From Patescibacteria group bacterium (GTDB lineage Bacteria; Patescibacteriota; Gracilibacteria; UBA1369), in assembly GCA_018825335.1 (NCBI GenBank), contig JAHJEW010000111.1:1-7696 (forward strand): a DNA stretch of 7,696 nucleotides. The letters run 5' to 3'. Both the position numbers and the translations under genes were made by a program. Numbering within the stretch: position 1 is the first letter of the stretch; each line of letters starts with the position of its first letter. Below, piece by piece: positions 1 through 5,628 of this stretch. The notes beneath the pieces were generated by a model. The model was not told the DNA's origin and made no database searches. It saw only the letters and a list, made by a program, of their open reading frames with translations.

Positions 1-3000
1 CATTTCAAACTGGTAGAACAGGTCTGCAACGTCCGCGCGCGTCATTGGCTGCGCAGGGTTGAAGTTGCCGTTGTAATCGGTTCTCATGAGTCCGAAGGCC
101 TTTGCAAAGCAGGCGTATTTAATGTACCAGCTTGTCTGGGAGTTAACGGGCGTGTCCGCGTAAGGTTGTGTATTGCAGGCCGGAACCGTTATATCGGAGG
201 CTTCAATGAAAATCTTTAGAAGTTCCACGCGATTCATGGTTCCTTCGGGTCTGAAAGTTTTATCCGGATAACCTGTGGCGATTTTTTCACGCTGCGCTGT
301 TCTAAGATAAGGCATGTACCATGATTTCTTCTGCACGTCGCGATATCCAAGATCTGATCCATCATCGGCCAGAATGCTGTGGCCAAGGGCGAGCATGATT
401 ACTTTTGTGGCTTCCGCGCGGTTTATGTCGGCATAAGGACGGAAAGTGCCGTCCGGATATCCCGTAAAGATGCCCTTAAAGTTCATAAGCTCCACAACCT
501 TGCAAAGAGGGCTGTCCGACGGAACGTCGGTAAATCCTCCACATGAGTCGTCATCTTCAGGGAAACCAATAATTTTTCCGTCCGTATCAACTTCTACGTA
601 TGCGTATTTCACTTCGGTATCACTGCCTTTTTCGGCACGAATGCGGAATTGGTATACGCCGTCGTCCATGCGGTCGCCGTTTTTGTCGTTGCCGTTCCAT
701 TTGAAGCAGCGATCGTTGTACTTGCTGTATTTCTGATCATCCACAAGGGTTTTTATCACCTTGTTTCCATCAAGTATGTCAATTGTAATATATGTACTGT
801 CTTCCTTGATATCAAAGCAGATTGAAGCCTGCTCTCCCTTCTTCGGGTTGAATACTTCGTTCTGTACATCCACATCGTCAATCAGGTTGTCTTCGCGGAC
901 AAGATCGAAATCAACCTCAATGCTGCCCGTTCCGGTGTCACAGTCGCTTGAATTATAGTAGTCGCATGCCTTGATTTTGTAAGAATAGTCGCCATCGTCC
1001 ACAAGGTCGTTGCTCTTGTCTTTTCCGTTCCATGTAAGCTGATTTGCTCCGCTGCTTTGAACGATATCCGTCTGCAGTGTGCGGATTACTTTATTGTCGT
1101 CGTCAAGGATTTCCACCGTTACTCTGGCCTGCTGGTTAAGGGTGTAGTAAATACGTGTGTTTTCTTTGTCCGGATTGAAAGGTGTGGGATCCGCAAAATC
1201 TTCCGTGATGTTCATGTCGTCTCCGGTTGAACTTGCCACCTTTACACTTCCGTTTTCCGTGTCGCAGGCGCTGGTTTGGCTCTTGTCGCAAGCTGTTACA
1301 CGGATGGTATATACCTGCGAGCTTAGAACGCTGCCTCCACTGTTTTTGCCGTTCCAGTAAACATAATTCAGGCCGGAATACGCGTTCGCGTTTGAGAGAA
1401 CGGACACTTTTAGCGAACTGCCATCCATAATATCCACACTAACGTTCGCATCTTTGCTGATGCGGAAATATAGCGCCGTCTGTTCCCCGTTTGAAGGGAT
1501 AAATGAATATGGGCTTGCGTAGACGTCTGTTACGTCCGGAGCGCCTGTTGTGGATGTGTTTACTTGGACCGTGCCGGTTTCGGTATTGCTGCCGGCTGTG
1601 TTTGTAGCGATAATCTCGTAATCGTAAGTCTTATTGGCAAATGGCTGATTTGAGCTGTTTTTGCCATCCCAGACCGCCGTGTTGTTACCGGTGAGTTTGC
1701 CGCCGCTGATCGTTTCAATAATGCTGCCATTATCCTTAATGTTGACTGTTACGGTATCCACAGCCGTGTTAAGAGTGTAGTAAATAGTTGTTGTCTGGGT
1801 GTTCGGATTGAAAGGATTTGGCGAGGCATAATCGCCGCTGTCGTTGCCGCTGGATGTGCCGATGATCGGCGCGGTTACCGTGGTTGAATATTGAATCTCC
1901 ACAGTACCGGTTTCGTTATTGCTGCCGGCTGCGTTGGTTGCTATGATCTCGTAATCGTAAACCTTGTTGGCAAATGGCTGATTTGAGCTGTTTTTTCCGT
2001 CCCAAACCGCCGTGTTGCTACCGCTGTTTTTACCGCCACTGATCGTTTCAATTATTGTGCCATTATCTTTAATGTTTACGGTAACCGTATCCACCGCCGT
2101 GTTAAGAGTGTAGTAAATAGTTGTTGTCTGTGTGTTCGGATTGAAAGGATTTGGTGAAGCGTAGTCGGCGCTGTCGATGCCTGTGCTGCTGCCGATTATC
2201 GGAGCGGTAACGCTGGATCCGGCATATTTAATCTCCACCGTACCGTTTTCCGTGTTGTTGCCACTTTGATTTGCCGCATAGATTTCGTAATTGTAAACCT
2301 TTTCGGCAAACGGCTGGTTTGAGCTGTTTTTCCCGTCCCAAACCTGGCTTCTTGCACCCGCTGACTGTACTGCATATAGAGTTTCCACAGTCTGACTTGT
2401 AGCCGGATCTTTTATAGTTACGTATACGGTCGCGTCCTGGCTTAATGTGTAGTTGATCGTGGTTGTCTGTGTGTTTGGATCAAACGGATTCGGACTGGCG
2501 TAGTCGTTGGTATCGTCGCCGGAGGATGTCCCGATAACCGGGGCAGATCCGCCCTGGGTTGCGTATTTAACCTCCACGGTACCTGTTTCCGTGTTGTTTC
2601 CGTATTGATTGGTCGCGTAAATTTCGTAGTTATACACTTTTTCCGCGAATGGCTGGTTTGAACTGTTTTTCCCGTCCCAAACCTGGCTTCTTGTTCCGGC
2701 TGTCTGCTGTGCATATATAGTTTCAACGGTCTGACTGGTAGCCGGATCTTTTATGGTTACATATACAGTCGCATCCTGACTCAAAGTGTAGTTGATTGTG
2801 GTTGTCTGGGTGTTTGGATCAAACGGATTCGGTGATGCGTAGTCGTTGGTGTCGATTCCAACGGAAGTACCAATTACAGGTGCTGATCCGCTGCTACTCC
2901 CTCCGTTTCCCGCAGTTCCCGTTCCCGTTACGGTGAAGGACTGCTCCCATTCGTCGCTACCCGCTCCGTTGGTTGCCATTACATAGTAGTGATACGTACC

Positions 3001-3342
3001 TGCTTTCAGGGCTTCTCCGTTAATTTTCCCATCGTATGCAACCGGATTTGGCACGCTGTACCACGGTGATGGTCCGGCCAGATCACGGATTTTTGTTCCC
3101 CCCTGGCTCTTTTTGCCGTCATAAACGTCGATTTCGATGTTGGCGTTCGGGGCGGCCAAATACCAGTAAAAATAGGTTTTTTGACCTATTGAAGGGTCGA
3201 AACTGGTTGGATTGGCGTAGGAACTTGTTATTTCCGGTGGCACATCAACCGCGAGCGCCGGCAATGTCGGCGTAAAAATTGAAAGGGCCAATGTGGCTCC
3301 CGCTATCAGCTTCTTGAGCCTTGTGAAACTTTTAGTTTGCAT
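1..3342 (-). CDS. Secreted S-layer-type protein with eight FlgD-like Ig repeats and three SLH domains (3' end beyond left edge)
   Basis: This frame is open for 1114 codons from ATG at 3342 to base 1, with no stop in the window. Residues 1-31 are a signal peptide (RLKK, then a hydrophobic stretch ending TLPALA, probable cleavage after Ala31). Eight FlgD-like Ig units follow, starting near residues 42, 168, 281, 394, 505, 608, 716 and 824. Each opens with a YASPNPFDP-like motif and closes with a WDGKNSSNQPF...YNYEIYATN-like strand; the first is degenerate. Three SLH domains occupy about 937-997, 998-1060 and 1061-1114 onward. SLH1 and SLH2 carry GYPDxTFRP (961, 1024); the TRAE-like motifs are NRAE 974, NRVE 1037 and TRAD 1101. 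SLH domains usually bind cell-wall polymers, so I infer a surface-layer or stalk-like protein displayed outside the cell. Its partner polymer in this lineage is unknown. No Shine-Dalgarno precedes the ATG; a consensus promoter gives a leader of about 140 nt. A few C-terminal residues are probably missing. Confidence 0.93.
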   Translation of the reverse strand, partial: MQTKSFTRLKKLIAGATLALSIFTPTLPALAVDVPPEITSSYANPTSFDPSIGQKTYFYWYLAAPNANIEIDVYDGKKSQGGTKIRDLAGPSPWYSVPNPVAYDGKINGEALKAGTYHYYVMATNGAGSDEWEQSFTVTGTGTAGNGGSSSGSAPVIGTSVGIDTNDYASPNPFDPNTQTTTINYTLSQDATVYVTIKDPATSQTVETIYAQQTAGTRSQVWDGKNSSNQPFAEKVYNYEIYATNQYGNNTETGTVEVKYATQGGSAPVIGTSSGDDTNDYASPNPFDPNTQTTTINYTLSQDATVYVTIKDPATSQTVETLYAVQSAGARSQVWDGKNSSNQPFAEKVYNYEIYAANQSGNNTENGTVEIKYAGSSVTAPIIGSSTGIDSADYASPNPFNPNTQTTTIYYTLNTAVDTVTVNIKDNGTIIETISGGKNSGSNTAVWDGKNSSNQPFANKVYDYEIIATNAAGSNNETGTVEIQYSTTVTAPIIGTSSGNDSGDYASPNPFNPNTQTTTIYYTLNTAVDTVTVNIKDNGSIIETISGGKLTGNNTAVWDGKNSSNQPFANKTYDYEIIATNTAGSNTETGTVQVNTSTTGAPDVTDVYASPYSFIPSNGEQTALYFRISKDANVSVDIMDGSSLKVSVLSNANAYSGLNYVYWNGKNSGGSVLSSQVYTIRVTACDKSQTSACDTENGSVKVASSTGDDMNITEDFADPTPFNPDKENTRIYYTLNQQARVTVEILDDDNKVIRTLQTDIVQSSGANQLTWNGKDKSNDLVDDGDYSYKIKACDYYNSSDCDTGTGSIEVDFDLVREDNLIDDVDVQNEVFNPKKGEQASICFDIKEDSTYITIDILDGNKVIKTLVDDQKYSKYNDRCFKWNGNDKNGDRMDDGVYQFRIRAEKGSDTEVKYAYVEVDTDGKIIGFPEDDDSCGGFTDVPSDSPLCKVVELMNFKGIFTGYPDGTFRPYADINRAEATKVIMLALGHSILADDGSDLGYRDVQKKSWYMPYLRTAQREKIATGYPDKTFRPEGTMNRVELLKIFIEASDITVPACNTQPYADTPVNSQTSWYIKYACFAKAFGLMRTDYNGNFNPAQPMTRADVADLFYQFEM
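1522..2163 (-). repeat. Tandem coding repeat pair B-B (FlgD-like units 4 and 5)
   Basis: Units 2163-1831 and 1830-1522 encode residues 394-504 and 505-607. They share YASPNPFNPNTQTTTIYYTL, NTAVDTVTVNIKDNG and AVWDGKNSSNQPFANK. They differ from the A pair in the middle strands (AVDTVTVNIKDNG in place of ATVYVTIKDPATSQ). Exact DNA matches between the two B copies are longer than between the A copies, for example around 1770-1799 and 2101-2130 on the plus strand, suggesting a younger duplication or gene conversion. Confidence 0.92.
2164..2841 (-). repeat. Tandem coding repeat pair A-A (FlgD-like units 2 and 3)
   Basis: Two adjacent 339-bp units (2841-2503 and 2502-2164) encode residues 168-280 and 281-393. 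The proteins are almost identical: both read YASPNPFDPNTQTTTINYTL and SQVWDGKNSSNQPFAEKVYN. The DNA differs at many third positions, for example CCAAACACC against CCAAACACA and AACAGTTCA against AACAGCTCA. Protein identity is therefore kept by selection, or the duplication is not very recent. Both units lack cysteine. Confidence 0.93.
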
Positions 3343-3490
3343 AGGGTGTAAAATAAGGATTTATAAATTATTTGTTGTGACCTGGTGCTTTTCGGAGAAG
3401 ATGCTCTTGTTTAGTTACAATCCCTCTTTATGCTTTTTATTACCCGTATATTACCCGCGTGCGCTCTTCTTTTTTTTTATTTAGGGATGG
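3343..3490 (-). promoter_or_regulatory. Long 5' leader of the surface-protein mRNA
   Basis: Transcription from the minus-strand promoter should begin near 3484, leaving a leader of about 140 nt before the ATG at 3342. It has an A-rich tract near its 5' end (complement of the T run at 3470-3478) and a direct repeat, seen on the plus strand as ATTACCCG at 3439-3446 and 3450-3457, with an 11-nt period. No Shine-Dalgarno sequence lies within 20 nt of the start. Long leaders are known to stabilise some S-layer mRNAs; that role here is inference. I recognise no riboswitch. Confidence 0.5.
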
Positions 3491-3519
3491 ATTTTACTTT
3501 CTTGCAAGTATGTTGTCAA
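3491..3519 (-). promoter_or_regulatory. Sigma70-type promoter for the surface-protein gene
   Basis: Read on the minus strand, TTGACA (3519-3514) is followed by a 17-nt spacer and TAAAAT (3496-3491). The -35 hexamer matches the consensus fully and the -10 in five of six positions. It points toward the gene starting at 3342 and is back to back with the rpsT promoter, with 17 bp between the two -35 elements. Confidence 0.72.
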
Positions 3520-3536
3520 GTCATTTTTAAAATAAT

Positions 3537-3565
3537 TTGACAGGTGGTGATCGGTAAAATATAGT
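3537..3565 (+). promoter_or_regulatory. Sigma70-type promoter for rpsT
   Basis: TTGACA (3537-3542), a 17-nt spacer and TATAGT (3560-3565) form a near-consensus promoter. Transcription should start around 3571-3574. The ATG at 3569 therefore lies at or upstream of the mRNA 5' end and is unlikely to be used, which favours the ATG at 3593 as the rpsT start, with a leader of about 20 nt. Confidence 0.75.
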
Positions 3566-3592
3566 GTCATGGCAATTGATTCTGATTTTTCT

Positions 3593-3868
3593 ATGCCAAT
3601 TACAAGATCCGCAAAAAAGGCCATGCGTCAGGCTGATGCCCGCAGAGAGCTGAACAAGGGCACAGCCACCAAGGTTAAAACTTTTGTGAAGAAAGTGCTT
3701 GTTCTAAGTAAAACCGATCCCGCCGGCGCGGAAAAACTGCTGCCTCAGGCTTTCAAAGTTATCGATACCGCCGGCAAAAAGAATATCATTCACAGAAAAA
3801 ACGCGGATCACAAAAAGTCGCTTTTGGCTCGCAGCATTGCAGTCGCAAAAGAAAAAGCGAAGAAGTAA
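3593..3868 (+). CDS. rpsT: Small ribosomal subunit protein bS20
   Basis: A 91-residue, highly basic protein that binds 16S rRNA in the body of the 30S subunit. It begins MPITRSAKKAMRQADARREL, close to the usual S20 opening (MP-I-KSAKK-R), and has the conserved C-terminal block KKNIIHRKNADHKKSLLAR at about residues 62-80. Length fits the family (roughly 80-95). An upstream in-frame ATG at 3569 would add MAIDSDFS, but the promoter's -10 ends at 3565, so that ATG would not be transcribed usefully; family alignment also supports MPIT. No Shine-Dalgarno precedes 3593. The gene is monocistronic: own promoter upstream, intrinsic terminator 26 nt downstream of the stop. Confidence 0.96.
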   Translation: MPITRSAKKAMRQADARRELNKGTATKVKTFVKKVLVLSKTDPAGAEKLLPQAFKVIDTAGKKNIIHRKNADHKKSLLARSIAVAKEKAKK

Positions 3869-3885
3869 TCCGGGCCGATATTACA

Positions 3886-3914
3886 TTGAGAAATGGTCGC
3901 TCATAGCTTAATAT
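3886..3914 (+). promoter_or_regulatory. Candidate promoter for the intron-containing tRNA-Ile, overlapping the rpsT terminator
   Basis: TTGAGA (3886-3891, five of six consensus positions), a 17-nt spacer and TAATAT (3909-3914, four of six). The predicted start near 3921 falls in the 3' arm of the rpsT terminator hairpin, giving a leader of about 28 nt before the tRNA. This is a sequence match only. Confidence 0.45.
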
Positions 3915-3934
3915 GTCTGCGACCTTTTTGTTTT
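3895..3934 (+). terminator. Rho-independent terminator of rpsT
   Basis: GGTCGC (3895-3900) pairs with GCGACC (3919-3924) across an 18-nt loop and is followed directly by TTTTTGTTTT (3925-3934). Stem and T-tract are well formed; the loop is rather long. It separates rpsT from the tRNA gene downstream. Confidence 0.8.
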
Positions 3935-3948
3935 GTTCCTTTACATGT

Positions 3949-4263
3949 GGGCCTGTAGCTCAGTGGTTAGAGCAGTCGGCTTAAGGATGGTGATTCTAAG
4001 TCCATCGATATGAATTACCTTCAATGGGCAGCTCGGAGAGCAATTTCCAGGTGTTTATCTGTCAAATTCGGGGAAGTCTAAGGCTTTTGCTAAGATAATC
4101 CCGAGCCAAGCTTTGCGTTTGCAAGGAAGGTGTAGAGACTAGACGGCAGACTCCCCCCGTGGGAGAAGGGATAGTCCGGCTTACAAACCCGAAAGGGGCC
4201 GTAAAAGCGGTAGTGAGATGCATAACCGATTGGTCGCAGGTTCAAGTCCTGCCAGGCCCACCA
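3949..4263 (+). tRNA. tRNA-Ile2(CAU), interrupted by a group I intron
   Basis: The exons 3949-3981 and 4221-4263 join into a complete 76-nt cloverleaf with encoded CCA. The acceptor stem is GGGCCTG/CAGGCCC and the D arm GCTC-AGTGGTTA-GAGC. The anticodon stem is GTCGG/CCGAT with loop CTCATAA, and the T arm is GCAGG-TTCAAGT-CCTGC. CAU could mean Met or Ile2. The sequence strongly resembles E. coli ileX (TTGGTCGC and GGTTCAAGTCC), and the pairs C4-G69 and C5-G68, which TilS is known to recognise, are present. I therefore call it the isoleucine tRNA whose C34 is converted to lysidine to read AUA. Being the probable sole AUA decoder, it would make efficient intron removal important. Confidence 0.93.
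3982..4220 (+). ncRNA. Group I intron (subgroup IC3-like self-splicing ribozyme) in the anticodon loop
   Basis: A 239-nt intron between U33 (5' exon ends in U) and C34; its last base is G4220 (omega-G). Core pairings found by eye: P2 3989-3996/4012-4019; P3 4058-4063/4145-4150; P4 4067-4072/4100-4105; P5 4076-4084/4089-4096 with TTTT loop; P6 4111-4116/4121-4126; P7 4137-4141/4172-4176 (guanosine site); P8 4151-4155/4161-4165; P9 about 4179-4206 capped by CCC-GAAA-GGG. The segments GTCAAATTCGG, CCGAGCCAAGC, AAGGTGTAGAGACTAGACGG and ATAGTCC match my recollection of the Azoarcus tRNA-Ile intron almost word for word. It should excise itself with GTP and Mg2+. There is no homing endonuclease gene. 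P1 is short and uncertain. Confidence 0.93.
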
Positions 4264-4284
4264 AAGAATTATTTTATTTCTAAA

Positions 4285-4494
4285 ATGAGGCATAAAAATT
4301 TATTGGTTATCAGTGTTTTTTTGTTGATTTTGGTCTTGATTGGGGTAACAATTATTGAGCCTATTGCAAATGTGTTTGAATGGCTAAAGCCGTTTGTTCC
4401 AATGATTGTGATAACTGGGTTTTTTGTTTTCCTGGTGTCAACGTCGTTGTTTGTGTATGTGTTAATCGACAATCTGAATAAGAAGAGTAAATAA
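4285..4494 (+). CDS. Small two-helix membrane protein of unknown function
   Basis: A 69-residue ORF between two tRNA genes, starting 21 nt after the CCA of tRNA-Ile and ending 44 nt before tRNA-Ala. It has a short basic N-terminus (MRHK), a hydrophobic helix at about 5-24, a loop with EPIANVFEWLKP, a second helix at about 36-61 and a basic tail DNLNKKSK, suggesting both ends face the cytoplasm. The frame stays open back to 4159 through the intron 3' end and tRNA exon, but that part reads structured RNA; the first ATG after the tRNA fits the hydrophobic pattern. There is no Shine-Dalgarno. I recognise no family. The clean membrane-protein profile supports a real gene, but homologues would be needed to confirm it. 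Confidence 0.6.
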   Translation: MRHKNLLVISVFLLILVLIGVTIIEPIANVFEWLKPFVPMIVITGFFVFLVSTSLFVYVLIDNLNKKSK

Positions 4495-4538
4495 GAGTTT
4501 AAGATCGTTATGCTCTATCAAAATAAATATGAAAAAAA

Positions 4539-4615
4539 GGGGTTGTAGCTCAGTTGGCTAGAGCGCGGCATTCGCATTGCCGAGGTCGGGGGTTCGACTC
4601 CCCTCAACTCCACCA
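4539..4615 (+). tRNA. tRNA-Ala(CGC)
   Basis: A 77-nt cloverleaf with encoded CCA (4613-4615): acceptor GGGGTTG/CAACTCC, D arm GCTC...GAGC, anticodon stem CGGCA/TGCCG with loop TTCGCAT (anticodon CGC at 4573-4575), T arm GGGGG-TTCGACT-CCCCT. The acceptor contains G3-U70, the main alanine identity element, which agrees with the anticodon reading GCG. No intron. Confidence 0.95.
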
Positions 4616-4632
4616 AATTTCTCATCATTTAT

Positions 4633-5619
4633 ATGAAAAAAAATGTTCGTTCAATCGCGAGTAAAAAACATGCAGGGAGTCTTTTAACTTCTCTTGTTCC
4701 CGTTGTGGAAAAATCGGCGGCTATTGCGGACATTGAGCGCCTTCTGATTAAAAGGGCGAAGGATTTTGAAACTATTAATTATATTTATGTTGTCGATAGT
4801 GAAAAGCGGCTTTTGGGAGCGGTTTCCATAAAGGATATTTTTCGGACAGACAAGAAGGTAGGTGTTTTGAAGTTATTGCCCAAAAAGACCATCAGCGTCC
4901 ATGAACGGACGGATGGGGAGCGGGTGGCTTATCTGGCGCTTAAGCATAGTATTAAAGCGATTCCGGTTGTGGACAGAGAGGGGCGTTTTCTTGGGGCTGT
5001 GCCGTCGGATGTGATTCTTAAGGTGCTGGATAGCGCTGCCGTTGAAGACTTGCTACGATTTGGCGGCGTTATGCACTTCGGGAAATTCGATGATGTACTG
5101 CATATTTCTCTGCTTTCTTCTTTGAAGCGCCGAATGCCCTGGCTTGCTATGGGTTTGATTGGAGGTGTTTTGGCATCGGCAATTGTCGGTACTTTCGAGG
5201 ATGTGCTTTCAAGAAATCTTATTCTTGCAGCTTTTATTCCGCTTATCGTTTATATGGCCGACGCGGTTGGCACGCAGATGGAGGCTTTTATTATCCGCGA
5301 TCTTGCTGTAAATACAGACTTCAAGTTTTTTAAATATTTCTTGCGGCAGTGCAGCATTGTTTTGCTGATGGGCGCACTTTTAAGCGGACTTTTTTACGGT
5401 GGTGCACTCTTATTTTACGGAAATGCCATGATAAGTTTTGTTATTGCCGCGGCGCTTTTTATCGCTATTTTTTCCTCTTTGCTTACCGGTCTGATTGTCC
5501 CGTTTCTGTTCAGCAAATTAAAGCTTGATCCGGCTAATGCAAGCGGGCCCATTGCCACCATTATTCAGGATATTTTGAGCGTGTTTATTTATTTTGCGAT
5601 TGCTTCGCTGATTCTTTAG
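4633..5619 (+). CDS. mgtE: MgtE-family magnesium transporter, form lacking the N domain
   Basis: A 328-residue inner-membrane protein for Mg2+ (possibly also other divalent cation) uptake. Residues about 15-72 and 75-135 form a CBS pair: INYIYVVDSEKRLLGAVSIKDIF, then IKAIPVVDREGRFLGAVPSDVI. Residues 165-328 are the MgtE pore domain with five hydrophobic helices near 169-188, 197-216, 237-262, 266-293 and 307-328. Family marks are RRMPWL (166-171), the ADAVGTQ...IIRDLA stretch (209-225) and LDPANASGPIATIIQDI (298-314), whose Asp299 matches the pore-lining DPA aspartate of MgtE. Canonical MgtE has an additional N-terminal helical Mg2+-sensing domain of over 100 residues, absent here, so gating would depend on the CBS pair alone. 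The gene starts 17 nt after tRNA-Ala with no Shine-Dalgarno, and thyA follows 9 nt after its stop. Confidence 0.93.
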   Translation: MKKNVRSIASKKHAGSLLTSLVPVVEKSAAIADIERLLIKRAKDFETINYIYVVDSEKRLLGAVSIKDIFRTDKKVGVLKLLPKKTISVHERTDGERVAYLALKHSIKAIPVVDREGRFLGAVPSDVILKVLDSAAVEDLLRFGGVMHFGKFDDVLHISLLSSLKRRMPWLAMGLIGGVLASAIVGTFEDVLSRNLILAAFIPLIVYMADAVGTQMEAFIIRDLAVNTDFKFFKYFLRQCSIVLLMGALLSGLFYGGALLFYGNAMISFVIAAALFIAIFSSLLTGLIVPFLFSKLKLDPANASGPIATIIQDILSVFIYFAIASLIL

Positions 5620-5628
5620 TATGTAAAC

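Noticed and set aside
873..3219. CRISPR-like or DNA-level repeat array
   Set aside because: The periodicity of about 310-340 bp comes from protein-domain repeats in frame, with synonymous drift between copies; there are no spacers.
446..3275. Plus-strand ORFs of 60-100 codons and the minus-strand ORF at 2442-2726
   Set aside because: They are shadow frames of the long minus-strand surface-protein gene, with no family resemblance and low-complexity composition.
3982..4220. Homing endonuclease gene in the intron
   Set aside because: The intron is only 239 nt and every part is needed for ribozyme pairings; no LAGLIDADG or GIY-YIG-like peptide is present.
3980..4224. Alternative splicing to a UAU anticodon (5' exon ending at T3982, 3' exon starting at A4222)
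   Set aside because: It would make the intron end in C4221, whereas group I introns end in G; G4220 with exon U3981 satisfies the rule and gives CAU.
4159..4284. N-terminal extension of the small membrane protein into the intron and tRNA
   Set aside because: The frame is open by chance across structured RNA; the membrane-protein pattern begins at the ATG at 4285.
4090..4293. Minus-strand ORF containing WWAWQDLNLRPIGYAS
   Set aside because: This is the antisense translation of the tRNA 3' exon (T arm and acceptor), a known source of spurious LNLRP-type proteins; the region is clearly tRNA and intron.
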